Of a DNA stretch of 33,300 nucleotides, positions 1 through 6,191 are shown one piece after another. Origin of the DNA: a virus; the IMG/VR virus record IMGVR_UViG_3300025138_000177, positions 1-33,300 of that record; one strand, 5' to 3'. The position numbers and the translations under genes were made by a program. Numbering within the stretch: the first letter of the stretch is position 1; every line of letters begins with the position of its first letter. A model generated the notes under the pieces. The model was given only the letters and a program-made list of their open reading frames with translations, made no database searches and had not been told where the DNA came from.

Positions 1-207
1 AACAAATTGTTTTCCTTTAGCTCCTTCTCTTTTCTTTTTCTTAGCAGTAGAAGCTAATTTACTTTTAGATAAACGTCTAGCTTTAGCTAACGGTAAACAT
101 CTATCAGGGTTTTTTTTATTTTTACTAGTACCACAAGCACCTTTGATTTTACCATCGGTTCCTATACGTACCCATTTTTGGTCTCGCCATTTTTTTAACT
201 CGCCCAT
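1..207 (-). CDS. Small basic conserved phage protein (C-terminus cut by window edge)
   Basis: Sixty-nine codons are visible and the frame is still open at base 1, so the gene continues to the left. The start of the protein reads MGELKKWRDQKWVRIGTDGK; a Cys-Gly-Thr-Ser stretch and a conserved DRCLPLAKAR segment follow, then a lysine/arginine-rich tail. I recognise this pattern as a small protein family common in marine phage genomes, but I cannot name the family with certainty and its function is unknown. The ATG at 207 shares one base with the TAA stop of the preceding gene (TAATG), so translation is probably coupled. The strong positive charge suggests nucleic-acid binding, which is inference only. 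Confidence 0.75.
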   Translation of the reverse strand, partial: MGELKKWRDQKWVRIGTDGKIKGACGTSKNKKNPDRCLPLAKARRLSKSKLASTAKKKKREGAKGKQFV

Positions 208-329
208 TACTTCTTTTTACCTTTCTTTTGTTTTTTCATTTTCAAAGCTTTAAAATCAGCTCCTGTAATTTTATCAAAAGGCATAGCCATTCTTGCAATT
301 TTTCTTTGTGCTTTACTTAATTTACTCAT
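207..329 (-). CDS. Tiny lysine-rich protein, 40 aa
   Basis: This is a 40-codon gene within the minus-strand cluster of tiny basic genes. The product begins MSKLSKAQRKIARMAMPFDK and ends in a run of Lys/Gln/Gly (KKQKKGKKK). There is no membrane segment or cysteine. The gene begins 2 nt after the stop of the upstream gene and its stop overlaps the next ATG by one base, the spacing expected of a translationally coupled operon. Function is unknown; similar short basic proteins recur in marine phage genomes. The coupling and the conserved-looking FDKITGADF core argue that it is real despite its size. Confidence 0.65.
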   Translation of the reverse strand: MSKLSKAQRKIARMAMPFDKITGADFKALKMKKQKKGKKK

Positions 330-331
330 AT

Positions 332-493
332 CTATTTCTTTTTTGCTCCTTTAGCGTAGTTAGGGTCTTTACAATATTTACTGGCTGCCATATTTGCATA
401 TGCAGAAGGGTACTTATCAAAAGTTCTTTTCGCCCAGGAAATCCCAGCCGAACAAATTTTATTACCTTTCTTTTTTGCTCTTCCTTTAGCCAT
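332..493 (-). CDS. Small basic protein with paired cysteines, 53 aa
   Basis: The product has a basic N-terminus (MAKGRAKKKGNK), then ICSAGISWAKRTFDKYPSAY, then ASKYCKDPNYAKG and a lysine tail. Two cysteines about 27 residues apart flank an aromatic-rich core. The pattern resembles a conserved small protein of marine phages whose function is not known to me. Its ATG overlaps the stop of the upstream gene by one base (TAATG), and the next gene starts 2 nt after its stop. A structural or DNA-compaction role is possible, but nothing in the sequence proves it. Confidence 0.7.
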   Translation of the reverse strand: MAKGRAKKKGNKICSAGISWAKRTFDKYPSAYANMAASKYCKDPNYAKGAKKK

Positions 494-603
494 TAGTAAC
501 CTTTTGTTTTTTTAACTTTTACTCCTTTTTTCTTTGCTGCTTTTTTAGCTGCTGCTTTCCCCTTTGGAGTATAAGCATATGTTTTTTTTCCTACTTTAGG
601 CAT
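493..603 (-). CDS. Tiny lysine/alanine-rich protein, 36 aa
   Basis: The 36-residue product starts MPKVGKKTYAYTPKGKAAAK and continues with Lys/Ala repeats to a C-terminal KGY. The composition resembles histone H1-like or other nucleic-acid-condensing tails. The gene overlaps the 3' end of the upstream gene by 8 nt, and its stop overlaps the next ATG by one base. The MP-K-KVGKK opening resembles the 46-residue protein encoded at 19667-19807, so the two may be related. The function is unknown. Confidence 0.6.
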   Translation of the reverse strand: MPKVGKKTYAYTPKGKAAAKKAAKKKGVKVKKTKGY

Positions 604-787
604 TTCTTTGATTTTTAGTTATTGGTTTCTTTTTATATTTATTTGCAAACGAAGCTAATCCTTTTAACTTACCTAGTCCGTGTATAGTAGGAGACTTAGG
701 CTTTACTTGTTGTTTAGTTTTTTTCTTTTTCTTAGCCAACTGAGCTTTGTAAGATTCTAAATAGTTTAAAGGAACGTTAGTAGACAT
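596..787 (-). CDS. Small basic protein, 63 aa, first gene of the tiny-gene operon
   Basis: The ATG at 787 is chosen rather than the TTG at 814, because the TTG lies inside a TATCTTTG promoter element and would not be in the transcript. The protein begins MSTNVPLNYLESYKAQLAKK, has a KKKKKTKQQ stretch, then a GLGKLKGLASFANKYKKKP segment. It is basic, contains no cysteine and shows no membrane helix. It is the promoter-proximal gene of the five-gene cluster. No known family was recognised. Confidence 0.65.
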   Translation of the reverse strand: MSTNVPLNYLESYKAQLAKKKKKTKQQVKPKSPTIHGLGKLKGLASFANKYKKKPITKNQRNA

Positions 788-803
788 AAATTTATTATTT
801 TTA

Positions 804-811
804 CAAAGATA
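804..811 (-). promoter_or_regulatory. Bacteroidota-type -7 promoter element for the tiny-gene operon
   Basis: The minus strand reads TATCTTTG, a perfect match to the TAnnTTTG element, 16 nt upstream of the ATG at 787. No TTTG is present at the expected 20 nt upstream, so the call rests on the -7 element and its position. Confidence 0.55.
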
Positions 812-824
812 CAAATAAAATAAA

Positions 825-1256
825 ATGAAATTTAACTATTTAAAATACTGGAGAGTTATTAGGTATTACACTAAGGCTAAGTATGGTATAAGCACAGGAG
901 AGCTAGATATGCTGCTTTTTTTATATTCAGAAGATTACTTTAGTAAAAGCAAATTCAAAGAGTTTGACGAGCTATTAAGTTGGAACGTAAATAGATTTGA
1001 CAAGCTATTAAAAGAAGGGTGGATAGAATTGTTTAGAAAACGAGTAGGAAATAAAAAAGGATTGTACCAATTGTCTTATAAATCTAAAAGAATGCTTGAC
1101 TCTATATATAAAAAATTAAATGGCGATGAGATTCCTACTTCAGAATATAATCCTATCTTTCATAGAAACGTATCTTATACAGATAAAGTATATAGAAACT
1201 TTATTAAAGAAATGAATAAGACTATAAAACTACAACAACGTCTCTCTCAGAAATAA
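825..1256 (+). CDS. Putative winged-helix DNA-binding protein
   Basis: The product has 143 residues. The pattern of helices (around 8-90) followed by a wing-like stretch (GLYQLSYKSKRMLDSIYKKL) resembles a MarR/PadR-like winged helix: ISTGELDMLLFLYSED as an early helix, WNVNRFDKLLKEGWIELFRK as the recognition-helix region, then a beta-hairpin. The C-terminal third (SYTDKVYRNFIKEMNKTIKL) is a basic helix. It is the only plus-strand gene in the left 4 kb and its 3' end overlaps groES by 35 nt in a convergent arrangement. A role as a phage transcription regulator is inferred from fold resemblance only. No ligand-binding or enzyme motif is visible. Confidence 0.55.
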   Translation: MKFNYLKYWRVIRYYTKAKYGISTGELDMLLFLYSEDYFSKSKFKEFDELLSWNVNRFDKLLKEGWIELFRKRVGNKKGLYQLSYKSKRMLDSIYKKLNGDEIPTSEYNPIFHRNVSYTDKVYRNFIKEMNKTIKLQQRLSQK

Positions 1257-1479
1257 TAGTGCAAGGCTTATTGTCAATCAACAGAGTATAACCTGTTCGT
1301 GAATCAAAATATATAACATCTCCTTTAGAAATGTTATGCACTTCTGTTCCTGGTGCAATTACTTTAGCTTTCTTATATCTTAAAGCATCAGCATCTTTAT
1401 CAGAAAGTATTAACCCAGAGTCAGTTACAATCTCTTCTTCTATAATATCTATAGCAATATATTTATTTATCGGCTTCAT
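1222..1479 (-). CDS. groES: GroES co-chaperonin
   Basis: The 85-residue product is slightly shorter than bacterial GroES (about 95). It begins MKPINKYIAIDI; a mobile-loop region with IVTDSGLILSDKDADAL follows, where SGLIL matches the GGIVL that binds GroEL. Next come KAKVIAPGTEV, KGDVIYFDS and a C-terminal beta segment ending ISERDVVVVL. GroES caps the GroEL ring during ATP-driven folding. The gene overlaps the end of groEL by 17 nt and is transcribed after it, so the two are probably translationally coupled. The 3' end overlaps the convergent winged-helix-like gene. Partnership with the phage GroEL is inferred from adjacency. Confidence 0.9.
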   Translation of the reverse strand: MKPINKYIAIDIIEEEIVTDSGLILSDKDADALRYKKAKVIAPGTEVHNISKGDVIYFDSRTGYTLLIDNKPCTIISERDVVVVL

Positions 1480-3091
1480 TTGATTCGTATGTTCTCGCCA
1501 TTGTTATAATAGCATTAGTACTTAGTATAGTTGTAGCTACAGATACAGCATTTTGTAATGCGTGTTTAGTTACCTTCATAGGGTCAATTACCCCCATCTC
1601 TAATAAATCTCCATATACTTCATTCTTAACATCGTATCCGTGTATAGGATTGGCTATATCGTTGTATATTTCTTTATAGTCTAGTCCTGCATTCAACAGA
1701 ATTTGATGTATAGGTGCTTTTAATGCTTTTCCTAAAATTGCGTAAGCAATTTTTTTCGAGAGATTAGTTTCTTTATCCTCTAAAGCATCATAATTTTTAG
1801 CTACATTGTACAATGCAGTACCTCCGCCAGGCAAAATACCTTCTAAAAGTGCTGAACGTACCGCACAAACAGCGTCATCTACCCTGTCATACAGCTCTTT
1901 TTGCTCAATATCAGTCTGTCCACCTACATATATAACACCAATACCACCAGTTAATGAAGCAATTCTAGATAAAATAAAGTCTTTATCTCCTTTTTTAACT
2001 GCAAGTTTATGTTGTTCCCACAATTGTGCTACCCTTTCTTCTATAACATTACCATTCTCAGCGTCATCTTTTATGATTACAGTAGAATCACGACTAACTA
2101 TTACCTTAGATGCGTGTCCTAAATCATTAAAAGTAATAAGACTTAAGTCGTCACCAGTTTTTTCAGAGAAATATGTAGCTCCAACAGAGATTGCAATGTC
2201 TTGCATTAACTCGTGTTGCTTATATCCAAACTGTGGAGGATTGATATTACATATCTTTAAACCATTCTTCACAACATTAGCTGCTAAAGTATTTACTACG
2301 TTCTCACTACAAGGACATATAAGTAATAATTTTTTTCTGTCTTGAATAATTGGTTTTAATATATTCTCAATGTTTAATATATTATCAACCGAAGCATCAG
2401 AAACTAATATGTACGTATCATCTAATATACACTCGTCTTTCTTTTGGTCATTGATAAATAAACTTGAGTTGTATCCCCTCTCTACTTTTATACCATTAGT
2501 AATCTCATTGTAAGTAGAGCTAGTCTGTGAACGCTCCACAGTTACTATACCAGTCTTACCAACCTTGTCATATGTCTTTGCAATTGTAGTACCAATAGTC
2601 TTGTCTCCATTAGCAGATATTATAGCAACATCTTTTAATCTTCTTTTAGTAATTGGTTTTGATAAAGACTTTAGTTTAGTTATGATTGATGGCACCTCTT
2701 TATTAATATGTTTTAATATCTCAGTACGATTATGATTATCTTTCATCATATCACTTCCAGCCTTTACAATCGCTTCAGTTAATACAATAGCCGTAGTTGT
2801 TCCATCTCCAGCAGAGGTAGCAGTTTTATCAGCAGCCTCTTTCATCATACGTACAGCTAAGTTCTCAACTGGATGTAATAAGTCTACAGCCTTGGCTACA
2901 GTTACCCCATCTTTAGTTACAGTTATTCCTTGTGTGTGATTAGGAGATTCAATTAATACAGTATGTCCTCTTGGACCCAACGTACTTTTTACTGCATTAG
3001 CTATTTTACTTATCCCATTTATTAATGAGGTTCTGCCTGATTCTCCAAACTTCAGGTCTTTAGGAGAGTAACCTCCGCCTTGTGGATTCAT
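1463..3091 (-). CDS. groEL: GroEL chaperonin (60-kDa), phage-encoded
   Basis: The 542-residue length is normal for GroEL. Visible signatures are VKSTLGPRGHTV (about 35-45), TKDGVTVAKAVDL with Asp61, AGDGTTTAIVL with Asp96, and VDDAVCAVRSALLEGILPGGGTAL near 405-430, which holds the ATPase aspartate and the nucleotide-binding glycines. The flexible GGM-rich C-terminal tail of bacterial GroEL is absent; the protein ends YESNEADK. The N-terminal MNPQGGGYSP extension is also unusual. Chaperonins refold proteins in an ATP-driven double ring, and phage copies are thought to fold virion proteins. Here groEL precedes groES, whereas bacterial operons are usually groES-groEL. A promoter element lies just upstream. 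Confidence 0.97.
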   Translation of the reverse strand: MNPQGGGYSPKDLKFGESGRTSLINGISKIANAVKSTLGPRGHTVLIESPNHTQGITVTKDGVTVAKAVDLLHPVENLAVRMMKEAADKTATSAGDGTTTAIVLTEAIVKAGSDMMKDNHNRTEILKHINKEVPSIITKLKSLSKPITKRRLKDVAIISANGDKTIGTTIAKTYDKVGKTGIVTVERSQTSSTYNEITNGIKVERGYNSSLFINDQKKDECILDDTYILVSDASVDNILNIENILKPIIQDRKKLLLICPCSENVVNTLAANVVKNGLKICNINPPQFGYKQHELMQDIAISVGATYFSEKTGDDLSLITFNDLGHASKVIVSRDSTVIIKDDAENGNVIEERVAQLWEQHKLAVKKGDKDFILSRIASLTGGIGVIYVGGQTDIEQKELYDRVDDAVCAVRSALLEGILPGGGTALYNVAKNYDALEDKETNLSKKIAYAILGKALKAPIHQILLNAGLDYKEIYNDIANPIHGYDVKNEVYGDLLEMGVIDPMKVTKHALQNAVSVATTILSTNAIITMARTYESNEADK

Positions 3092-3114
3092 ATTTAATTA
3101 GATTTAATTTAAAA

Positions 3115-3122
3115 CAAATATA
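3115..3122 (-). promoter_or_regulatory. -7 promoter element upstream of groEL
   Basis: The minus strand reads TATATTTG, matching TAnnTTTG, 23 nt upstream of the groEL ATG. A TGACATAA word (3141-3148 on the minus strand) lies 18 nt further upstream, near the -33 position, so a GACATA-binding factor could influence this promoter. The function is inferred. Confidence 0.55.
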
Positions 3123-3140
3123 CAATTTAAATTAACATTT

Positions 3141-3328
3141 TTATGTCATCACATTGGTTTCTCTATTATATATATATATTTATAGTATTATTATTAAAAT
3201 TAATTTCACTACAGTCTGGTCTTAAAATCGACATAATCGACATAAGTATTATTAATCAATTACTTAGCTTTAAATAAACGACATATAATCAACATAACCT
3301 TGACATATATTTTTAATTAATGACATAA
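3141..3328. repeat. GACATA repeat cluster A (iteron- or operator-like)
   Basis: Seven copies of a (T/C)GACATA(A)-like word occur between groEL and the small minus-strand gene. They are: TGACATAA on the minus strand at 3141-3148; two perfect tandem TCGACATAA units at 3228-3236 and 3237-3245; CGACATA at 3279-3285; the variant CAACATAA at 3290-3297; TGACATA at 3301-3307; and TGACATAA at 3321-3328. The same word is clustered upstream of the primase gene (13338-13520). Both clusters also share ACATAACC(C)TTGACA. Replication-origin iterons or operators of a phage regulator are the main options. Confidence 0.7.
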
Positions 3329-3355
3329 AAAAAAGGAGAACCATTAGCTCTCCTT
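3327..3355 (-). terminator. Rho-independent terminator for the 3384-3608 gene
   Basis: On the minus strand AAGGAGA and TCTCCTT (arms at 3349-3355 and 3333-3339) form a 7-bp stem with a 9-nt loop, followed by eight U residues (A-run 3327-3334). It would end transcription of the small upstream gene before groEL. Confidence 0.75.
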
Positions 3356-3360
3356 AATTT

Positions 3361-3379
3361 ACAAACAAACAAACAAACA
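3361..3379. repeat. (AAAC)n microsatellite
   Basis: An ACAAAC-type tract of 19 nt built from AAAC units lies between the stop of the 3384-3608 gene and its terminator. The same AACAAAC word appears as a leader upstream of several plus-strand start codons in the window. Confidence 0.6.
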
Positions 3380-3383
3380 TCCT

Positions 3384-3608
3384 TTACATATTTCTATATA
3401 ACTTGTCATATTTTTTTCTAGACTCAGCTCTTTCGATTCCGTCTGCAATCATTTTAATCTTTCTGTCTTCATCTATAATCCTTTTCATATTAGCTGCTCT
3501 TTCAATTCCCATCATTCCGTCTGGACGATTGTTAATTAATCTACCCTTGTATACATCAAGTCCTGCCATATCATCGAGTACTCTGTTGAGGTTAACCTTG
3601 TGTGCCAT
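3384..3608 (-). CDS. Small charged protein of unknown function, 74 aa
   Basis: The product begins MAHKVNLNRVLDDMAGLDVY. The rest is predicted helical and rich in Arg, Lys, Asp and Glu (IERAANMKRIIDEDRKIKM), with no cysteine, signal peptide or membrane segment. It is a single-gene unit: a weak promoter-like TATCTTTA lies upstream and a clear terminator (3327-3355) lies downstream. This supports reading the minus strand rather than the 82-codon ORF on the opposite strand. I do not recognise the family. Its position beside the GACATA cluster makes a DNA-binding or early regulatory role conceivable, but unproven. Confidence 0.6.
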   Translation of the reverse strand: MAHKVNLNRVLDDMAGLDVYKGRLINNRPDGMMGIERAANMKRIIDEDRKIKMIADGIERAESRKKYDKLYRNM

Positions 3609-3622
3609 ATTCTTTTTTTTTG

Positions 3623-3630
3623 TAAAGATA
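3623..3630 (-). promoter_or_regulatory. Possible -7 element (TATCTTTA)
   Basis: The minus strand reads TATCTTTA, one base off TAnnTTTG, 14 nt upstream of the ATG at 3608. A TTG lies upstream but with only a 14-nt spacer, so the -33 match is poor. Confidence 0.35.
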
Positions 3631-3992
3631 CAAAATTTATTTCACAATTAGAGGAAGTGGGCTCCCCCCCACGCACACGCAACATCGCACAAAATAAAAC
3701 ACTTTTTTTTTTCGAGGGTGGGGTTGACTTTTTTGTAATTATATCTAAATTTTTTTAGCTTTTTTCTAGCTGCATTACTACCTATATAATAAAAAACATC
3801 TCTAAAAATCTACGTAAATAAACTACGATAGTTTACTAGTATTAACTACTAGCATAGGGATATAGTATTTACATATATAACTTGTATACAATTTATAGAC
3901 TCTTATAGCTAGATAAGAGGTTACCTTATAGCCTAACTTATAGTACATAAACAATACTATGTGTACACAATAATCTATCTACCTAGCAAATC

Positions 3993-4006
3993 AGTCGTAT
4001 ACGACT
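3993..4006. promoter_or_regulatory. GTCGT-N2-ACGAC palindrome, copy 1
   Basis: AGTCGTATACGACT is a perfect 14-bp palindrome, about 190 nt upstream of the 4197 gene. It belongs to a six-member family in this window and is a candidate operator for a dimeric regulator. Confidence 0.6.
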
Positions 4007-4113
4007 AATAAAGAAAGATTAATAAATGTCTATTTATATGCTGTTTTATTGACTAGTTATACTTATATTTATACTATGATTAGAAAAGCAATATACATTA
4101 TAACTACATTTTT

Positions 4114-4146
4114 TGTACTATATCTAGTAAAATGTACTATTTCTAG
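4114..4146. repeat. Direct repeat TGTACTATNTCTAG, two copies
   Basis: TGTACTATATCTAG (4114-4127) and TGTACTATTTCTAG (4133-4146) differ at one base and have a 19-bp period, about two helical turns. They lie 51-83 nt upstream of the ATG at 4197 and could be activator or repressor sites. Confidence 0.5.
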
Positions 4147-4156
4147 CATAATTATA

Positions 4157-4170
4157 GGAGAATATTCTCC
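4157..4170. promoter_or_regulatory. Perfect palindrome upstream of the 4197 gene
   Basis: GGAGAATATTCTCC is a perfect 14-bp palindrome ending 26 nt before the ATG. It may be an operator, or a 5'-leader hairpin if transcribed. No TAnnTTTG element with good spacing was found nearby. Confidence 0.5.
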
Positions 4171-4196
4171 GCTAAATATCATAAAAAAACAATAAA

Positions 4197-4874
4197 ATGA
4201 TAAATTTAATGACAAATGAAAGGGAAATGCTACAAAGTAGTAGTATTTCTAATCTGTTCGGCACAATTTCAACAATAACAAATGATTTAAATATTGCGAA
4301 CAGAAGTAAACTACAAAACAAAATTTTACTAGGAAAGAAAGCAATTGAGTTTAAGACTTGGTTGAAATCTGAAGAAGCAAATCAAGTATTTGAAAATGCT
4401 GATTTATGCAAATGGTCACTAGAAGAAATGTCTCTAAAGGTATTTTCAGTTAAGCAAAGCCAATTAAACAGAATGATTAAAGCTAGTAAGAATCAAGACA
4501 AATTAGACCAATTTTTAACTAAATGCAATCAAGAAGAAGCGGAAGGAAACAAGGTTATCCGTTCAGTAGATAATTTCAATAAATTTTGCAAAGGTTTACT
4601 AGAGACAAACGAAGAAGAAGTAAATGCAACAATACCAACAATATTTACTTTATCATTTAAACGTAAATCTTTAGATGAAACTGCTGAAAGAAATATTGCA
4701 TTGAGAATCAACGAATCTCTAGAAGTAATTACTAAAAATGATAGCGAAGAAATCAAGTTAGCAATTGCATTTTTAAATCAACGATTGGAATCAAATGCAG
4801 CCGCTGAATCTATGGAGGGCAGAGTCTTAGCCTTAAGGAATGAAGCATTATTAGAAACATCAAACTTATCTTAA
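4197..4874 (+). CDS. Helical protein of unknown function upstream of the amidoligase
   Basis: The 225-residue product is predicted almost entirely alpha-helical. A segment at about 48-100 (LGKKAIEFKTWLKSEEA, then WSLEEMSLKVFSVKQSQLNR) has the look of a helix-turn-helix-containing region of plasmid or phage proteins; this is a weak resemblance. The C-terminal half is acidic and alanine/glutamate-rich. There is no signal peptide or membrane helix. It ends 27 nt before the amidoligase gene, which follows an AACAAACAATAAA leader, so the two probably form one transcription unit. It could be a regulator, a partner or a substrate of the amidoligase. I do not recognise the family. Confidence 0.65.
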   Translation: MINLMTNEREMLQSSSISNLFGTISTITNDLNIANRSKLQNKILLGKKAIEFKTWLKSEEANQVFENADLCKWSLEEMSLKVFSVKQSQLNRMIKASKNQDKLDQFLTKCNQEEAEGNKVIRSVDNFNKFCKGLLETNEEEVNATIPTIFTLSFKRKSLDETAERNIALRINESLEVITKNDSEEIKLAIAFLNQRLESNAAAESMEGRVLALRNEALLETSNLS

Positions 4875-4901
4875 TAACTAACAAATAAAACAAACAATAA
4901 A

Positions 4902-5987
4902 ATGACAAATTCAATAAATGGTATTAACTACCAAAACATCTTACCTAATCTAGCCGTAAATGGTCGAGATAGGCTAATAGAAAGAAATAGAATTGCACCA
5001 TATCATCAAGGTTGCAGTCCAATATTTTTAAATACTACTAGTACAAAAGTAGATTTACAAGGGATGACAAAAAAGCAAATAGAAGCAAACACAAAAATTG
5101 TAGATGGTAACATTAAAACCAAATTTACAATAGGGATGGAGGTTGAGAAAATGACTTTACCAACAAGCGTAGTTACTAGGAGACAATTGAAGAAAAACCC
5201 TACATTATTTGCAGCTATTGAGGATGATTCTACGGTAGTTTATGAAGCAATAACGAATATTTTACCCCTAGTACCATCTAGTAAATGGAGAAATAAAGTG
5301 TTCAATATGATGACCGAAGCAAAAGAGTTTATCAATGAGGAATTTGCTAGTAGTAATACACTAGAAAATGGTGCCTATAAATGCGGTGGACATATTACAA
5401 TAGCAAATGAAAAGTTTGATGATAGCAAAGAATACTTTGAAAGTTTAAGACCATATGTTGCAGTATTTTATGCAATGAATAAGAAAAGATTAGCCAATAG
5501 ATGGTGTTATTCTAATCTTAATGTAGAAAGTAATGAGCAAAGAAGTAATCATATTATCCCATCAAATGGTAAATATTCTCCTATCAATTTGAAGTCACAT
5601 GGTTGTGTAGAATTTAGATTGTTTTCTAGATTTACTAGTGTAATACAAATGAAAAATAGATACAAGTTGATGCAAATTTTATGCGAATGTGCAGACAATA
5701 GAACATCGGTAGCGAAGTTTAATAAACTAATCTTACCTATCTTAACAAAAATGTATGAAAGTGAAGATAAGGCAAAAGAAACGATAGCTCTAGCGAAATC
5801 ATTTAACAAACTATTAATGACAGATAAAATTGATGAAAAGATTTTACCATTTCTTTATAGTAGAAACAATAACTATTCTTACAATAATGAGAATGGTTTT
5901 GAAACAATAGCTAAAAGATTTTACACTCCTAAAGCCTTAAGAATGTGGAGAAGCGGAGAAATCAAATTTAGTAAAATGGTTGGTTGA
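4902..5987 (+). CDS. Putative amidoligase (COOH-NH2 ligase, GCS/GS-like fold)
   Basis: The 361-residue protein carries the signature order of the Amidoligase_2-type COOH-NH2 ligases. FTIGMEVEK has paired metal-binding glutamates (Glu80, Glu82). EDDSTVVYEAITNI (107-120) matches the usual D-x-S...E-hxS strand. CGGHITIA (161-168, His164) matches the C-G-x-H strand, and VEFRLFSRF (236-244) matches the E-x-R-x-F motif. Such enzymes use ATP to join a carboxylate to an amine, making amide or isopeptide bonds. Family analyses (Iyer and colleagues, 2009) linked them to class II glutamine amidotransferases and GGCT/AIG2 proteins. The gene at 6601 encodes both of those. Specificity cannot be read here. 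The N-terminal 70 residues are poorly conserved-looking and could bind a partner. Confidence 0.75.
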   Translation: MTNSINGINYQNILPNLAVNGRDRLIERNRIAPYHQGCSPIFLNTTSTKVDLQGMTKKQIEANTKIVDGNIKTKFTIGMEVEKMTLPTSVVTRRQLKKNPTLFAAIEDDSTVVYEAITNILPLVPSSKWRNKVFNMMTEAKEFINEEFASSNTLENGAYKCGGHITIANEKFDDSKEYFESLRPYVAVFYAMNKKRLANRWCYSNLNVESNEQRSNHIIPSNGKYSPINLKSHGCVEFRLFSRFTSVIQMKNRYKLMQILCECADNRTSVAKFNKLILPILTKMYESEDKAKETIALAKSFNKLLMTDKIDEKILPFLYSRNNNYSYNNENGFETIAKRFYTPKALRMWRSGEIKFSKMVG

Positions 5988-5997
5988 TTAATTTTAA

Positions 5998-6013
5998 TGG
6001 TCGTTAACGACCA
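5998..6013. promoter_or_regulatory. GTCGT-N2-ACGAC palindrome, copy 2
   Basis: TGGTCGTTAACGACCA is a perfect 16-bp palindrome 11 nt after the amidoligase stop. It is not followed by a T-run, and a separate terminator lies at 6055-6080, so it is better read as a protein-binding site. Confidence 0.65.
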
Positions 6014-6021
6014 AATCTTAG

Positions 6022-6044
6022 GTCTGGTTATCCAGATACCAGAC
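6022..6044 (+). other. Hairpin between the palindrome and the terminator
   Basis: GTCTGGT (6022-6028) and ACCAGAC (6038-6044) form a perfect 7-bp stem with a 9-nt loop. A nested CTGG/CCAG alternative exists. Without a T-run it is not a terminator by itself; it may stabilise the mRNA 3' end. Confidence 0.45.
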
Positions 6045-6054
6045 AGAATAAAAG

Positions 6055-6080
6055 GAGGGGTAATTTACCCCTCTTTTTTT
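6055..6080 (+). terminator. Rho-independent terminator after the amidoligase
   Basis: GAGGGGTAA and TTACCCCTC (6055-6063 and 6065-6073) form a stem with a very short loop, in practice GAGGGG/CCCCTC with a 7-nt loop. It is followed by seven T residues (6074-6080) and should end the 4197-5987 transcript. Confidence 0.8.
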
Positions 6081-6139
6081 ATATATACATTTCCCCCAAT
6101 GGGCATTTTTGTCCCCAAATGGGGAATCAAACATCAAAC

Positions 6140-6182
6140 TTTTGGACACGACATCGTATCTTTTTGGACACGATAGAGTATC
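6140..6182. repeat. Tandem 21-nt repeat, two copies
   Basis: Units at 6140-6160 and 6162-6182 both begin TTTTGGACACGA and end GTATC, differing at 3 of 21 positions, with a 22-nt period. They lie in the 613-nt island between the amidoligase and the amidotransferase fusion gene, and their role is unknown. Confidence 0.5.
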
Positions 6183-6191
6183 AGGAACCTG

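Larger units (their letters stand above)
3652..4196. other. Hairpin-rich intergenic region without a gene
   Basis: No convincing coding frame was found in this 545-nt stretch. The left end is an unusually GC-rich patch with a C7 run and GTGGG/CCCAC arms (3657-3672), followed by T-runs. Further right are several inverted repeats: TAAACTA-CGA-TAGTTTA (3819-3835); CTCTTAT-N6-ATAAGAG (3900-3919); ATAGTA-N9-TACTAT (3940-3960); and the GTCGT palindrome at 3993. A divergent control region, a structured RNA or a replication origin are all possible. It separates the minus-strand left block from the long plus-strand block. Confidence 0.5.

Noticed and set aside
788-814. Longer start (TTG) for the 596-787 gene
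   Set aside because: It overlaps the TATCTTTG element, upstream of the probable transcription start.
1806-2345. Plus-strand ORF of 179 codons
   Set aside because: It lies entirely inside groEL on the other strand and its product is a low-complexity Ser/Pro/Leu sequence with no domain.
3361-3379. Short AAAC repeats as a CRISPR-like array
   Set aside because: The units are 4 nt without spacers; it is a microsatellite. The GACATA words are also far too short and irregular for CRISPR.
3403-3651. Plus-strand ORF of 82 codons opposite the 3384-3608 gene
   Set aside because: Its Ser/Leu/Ile-rich product is typical of an antisense shadow, while the minus-strand gene has a promoter-like element and a terminator.
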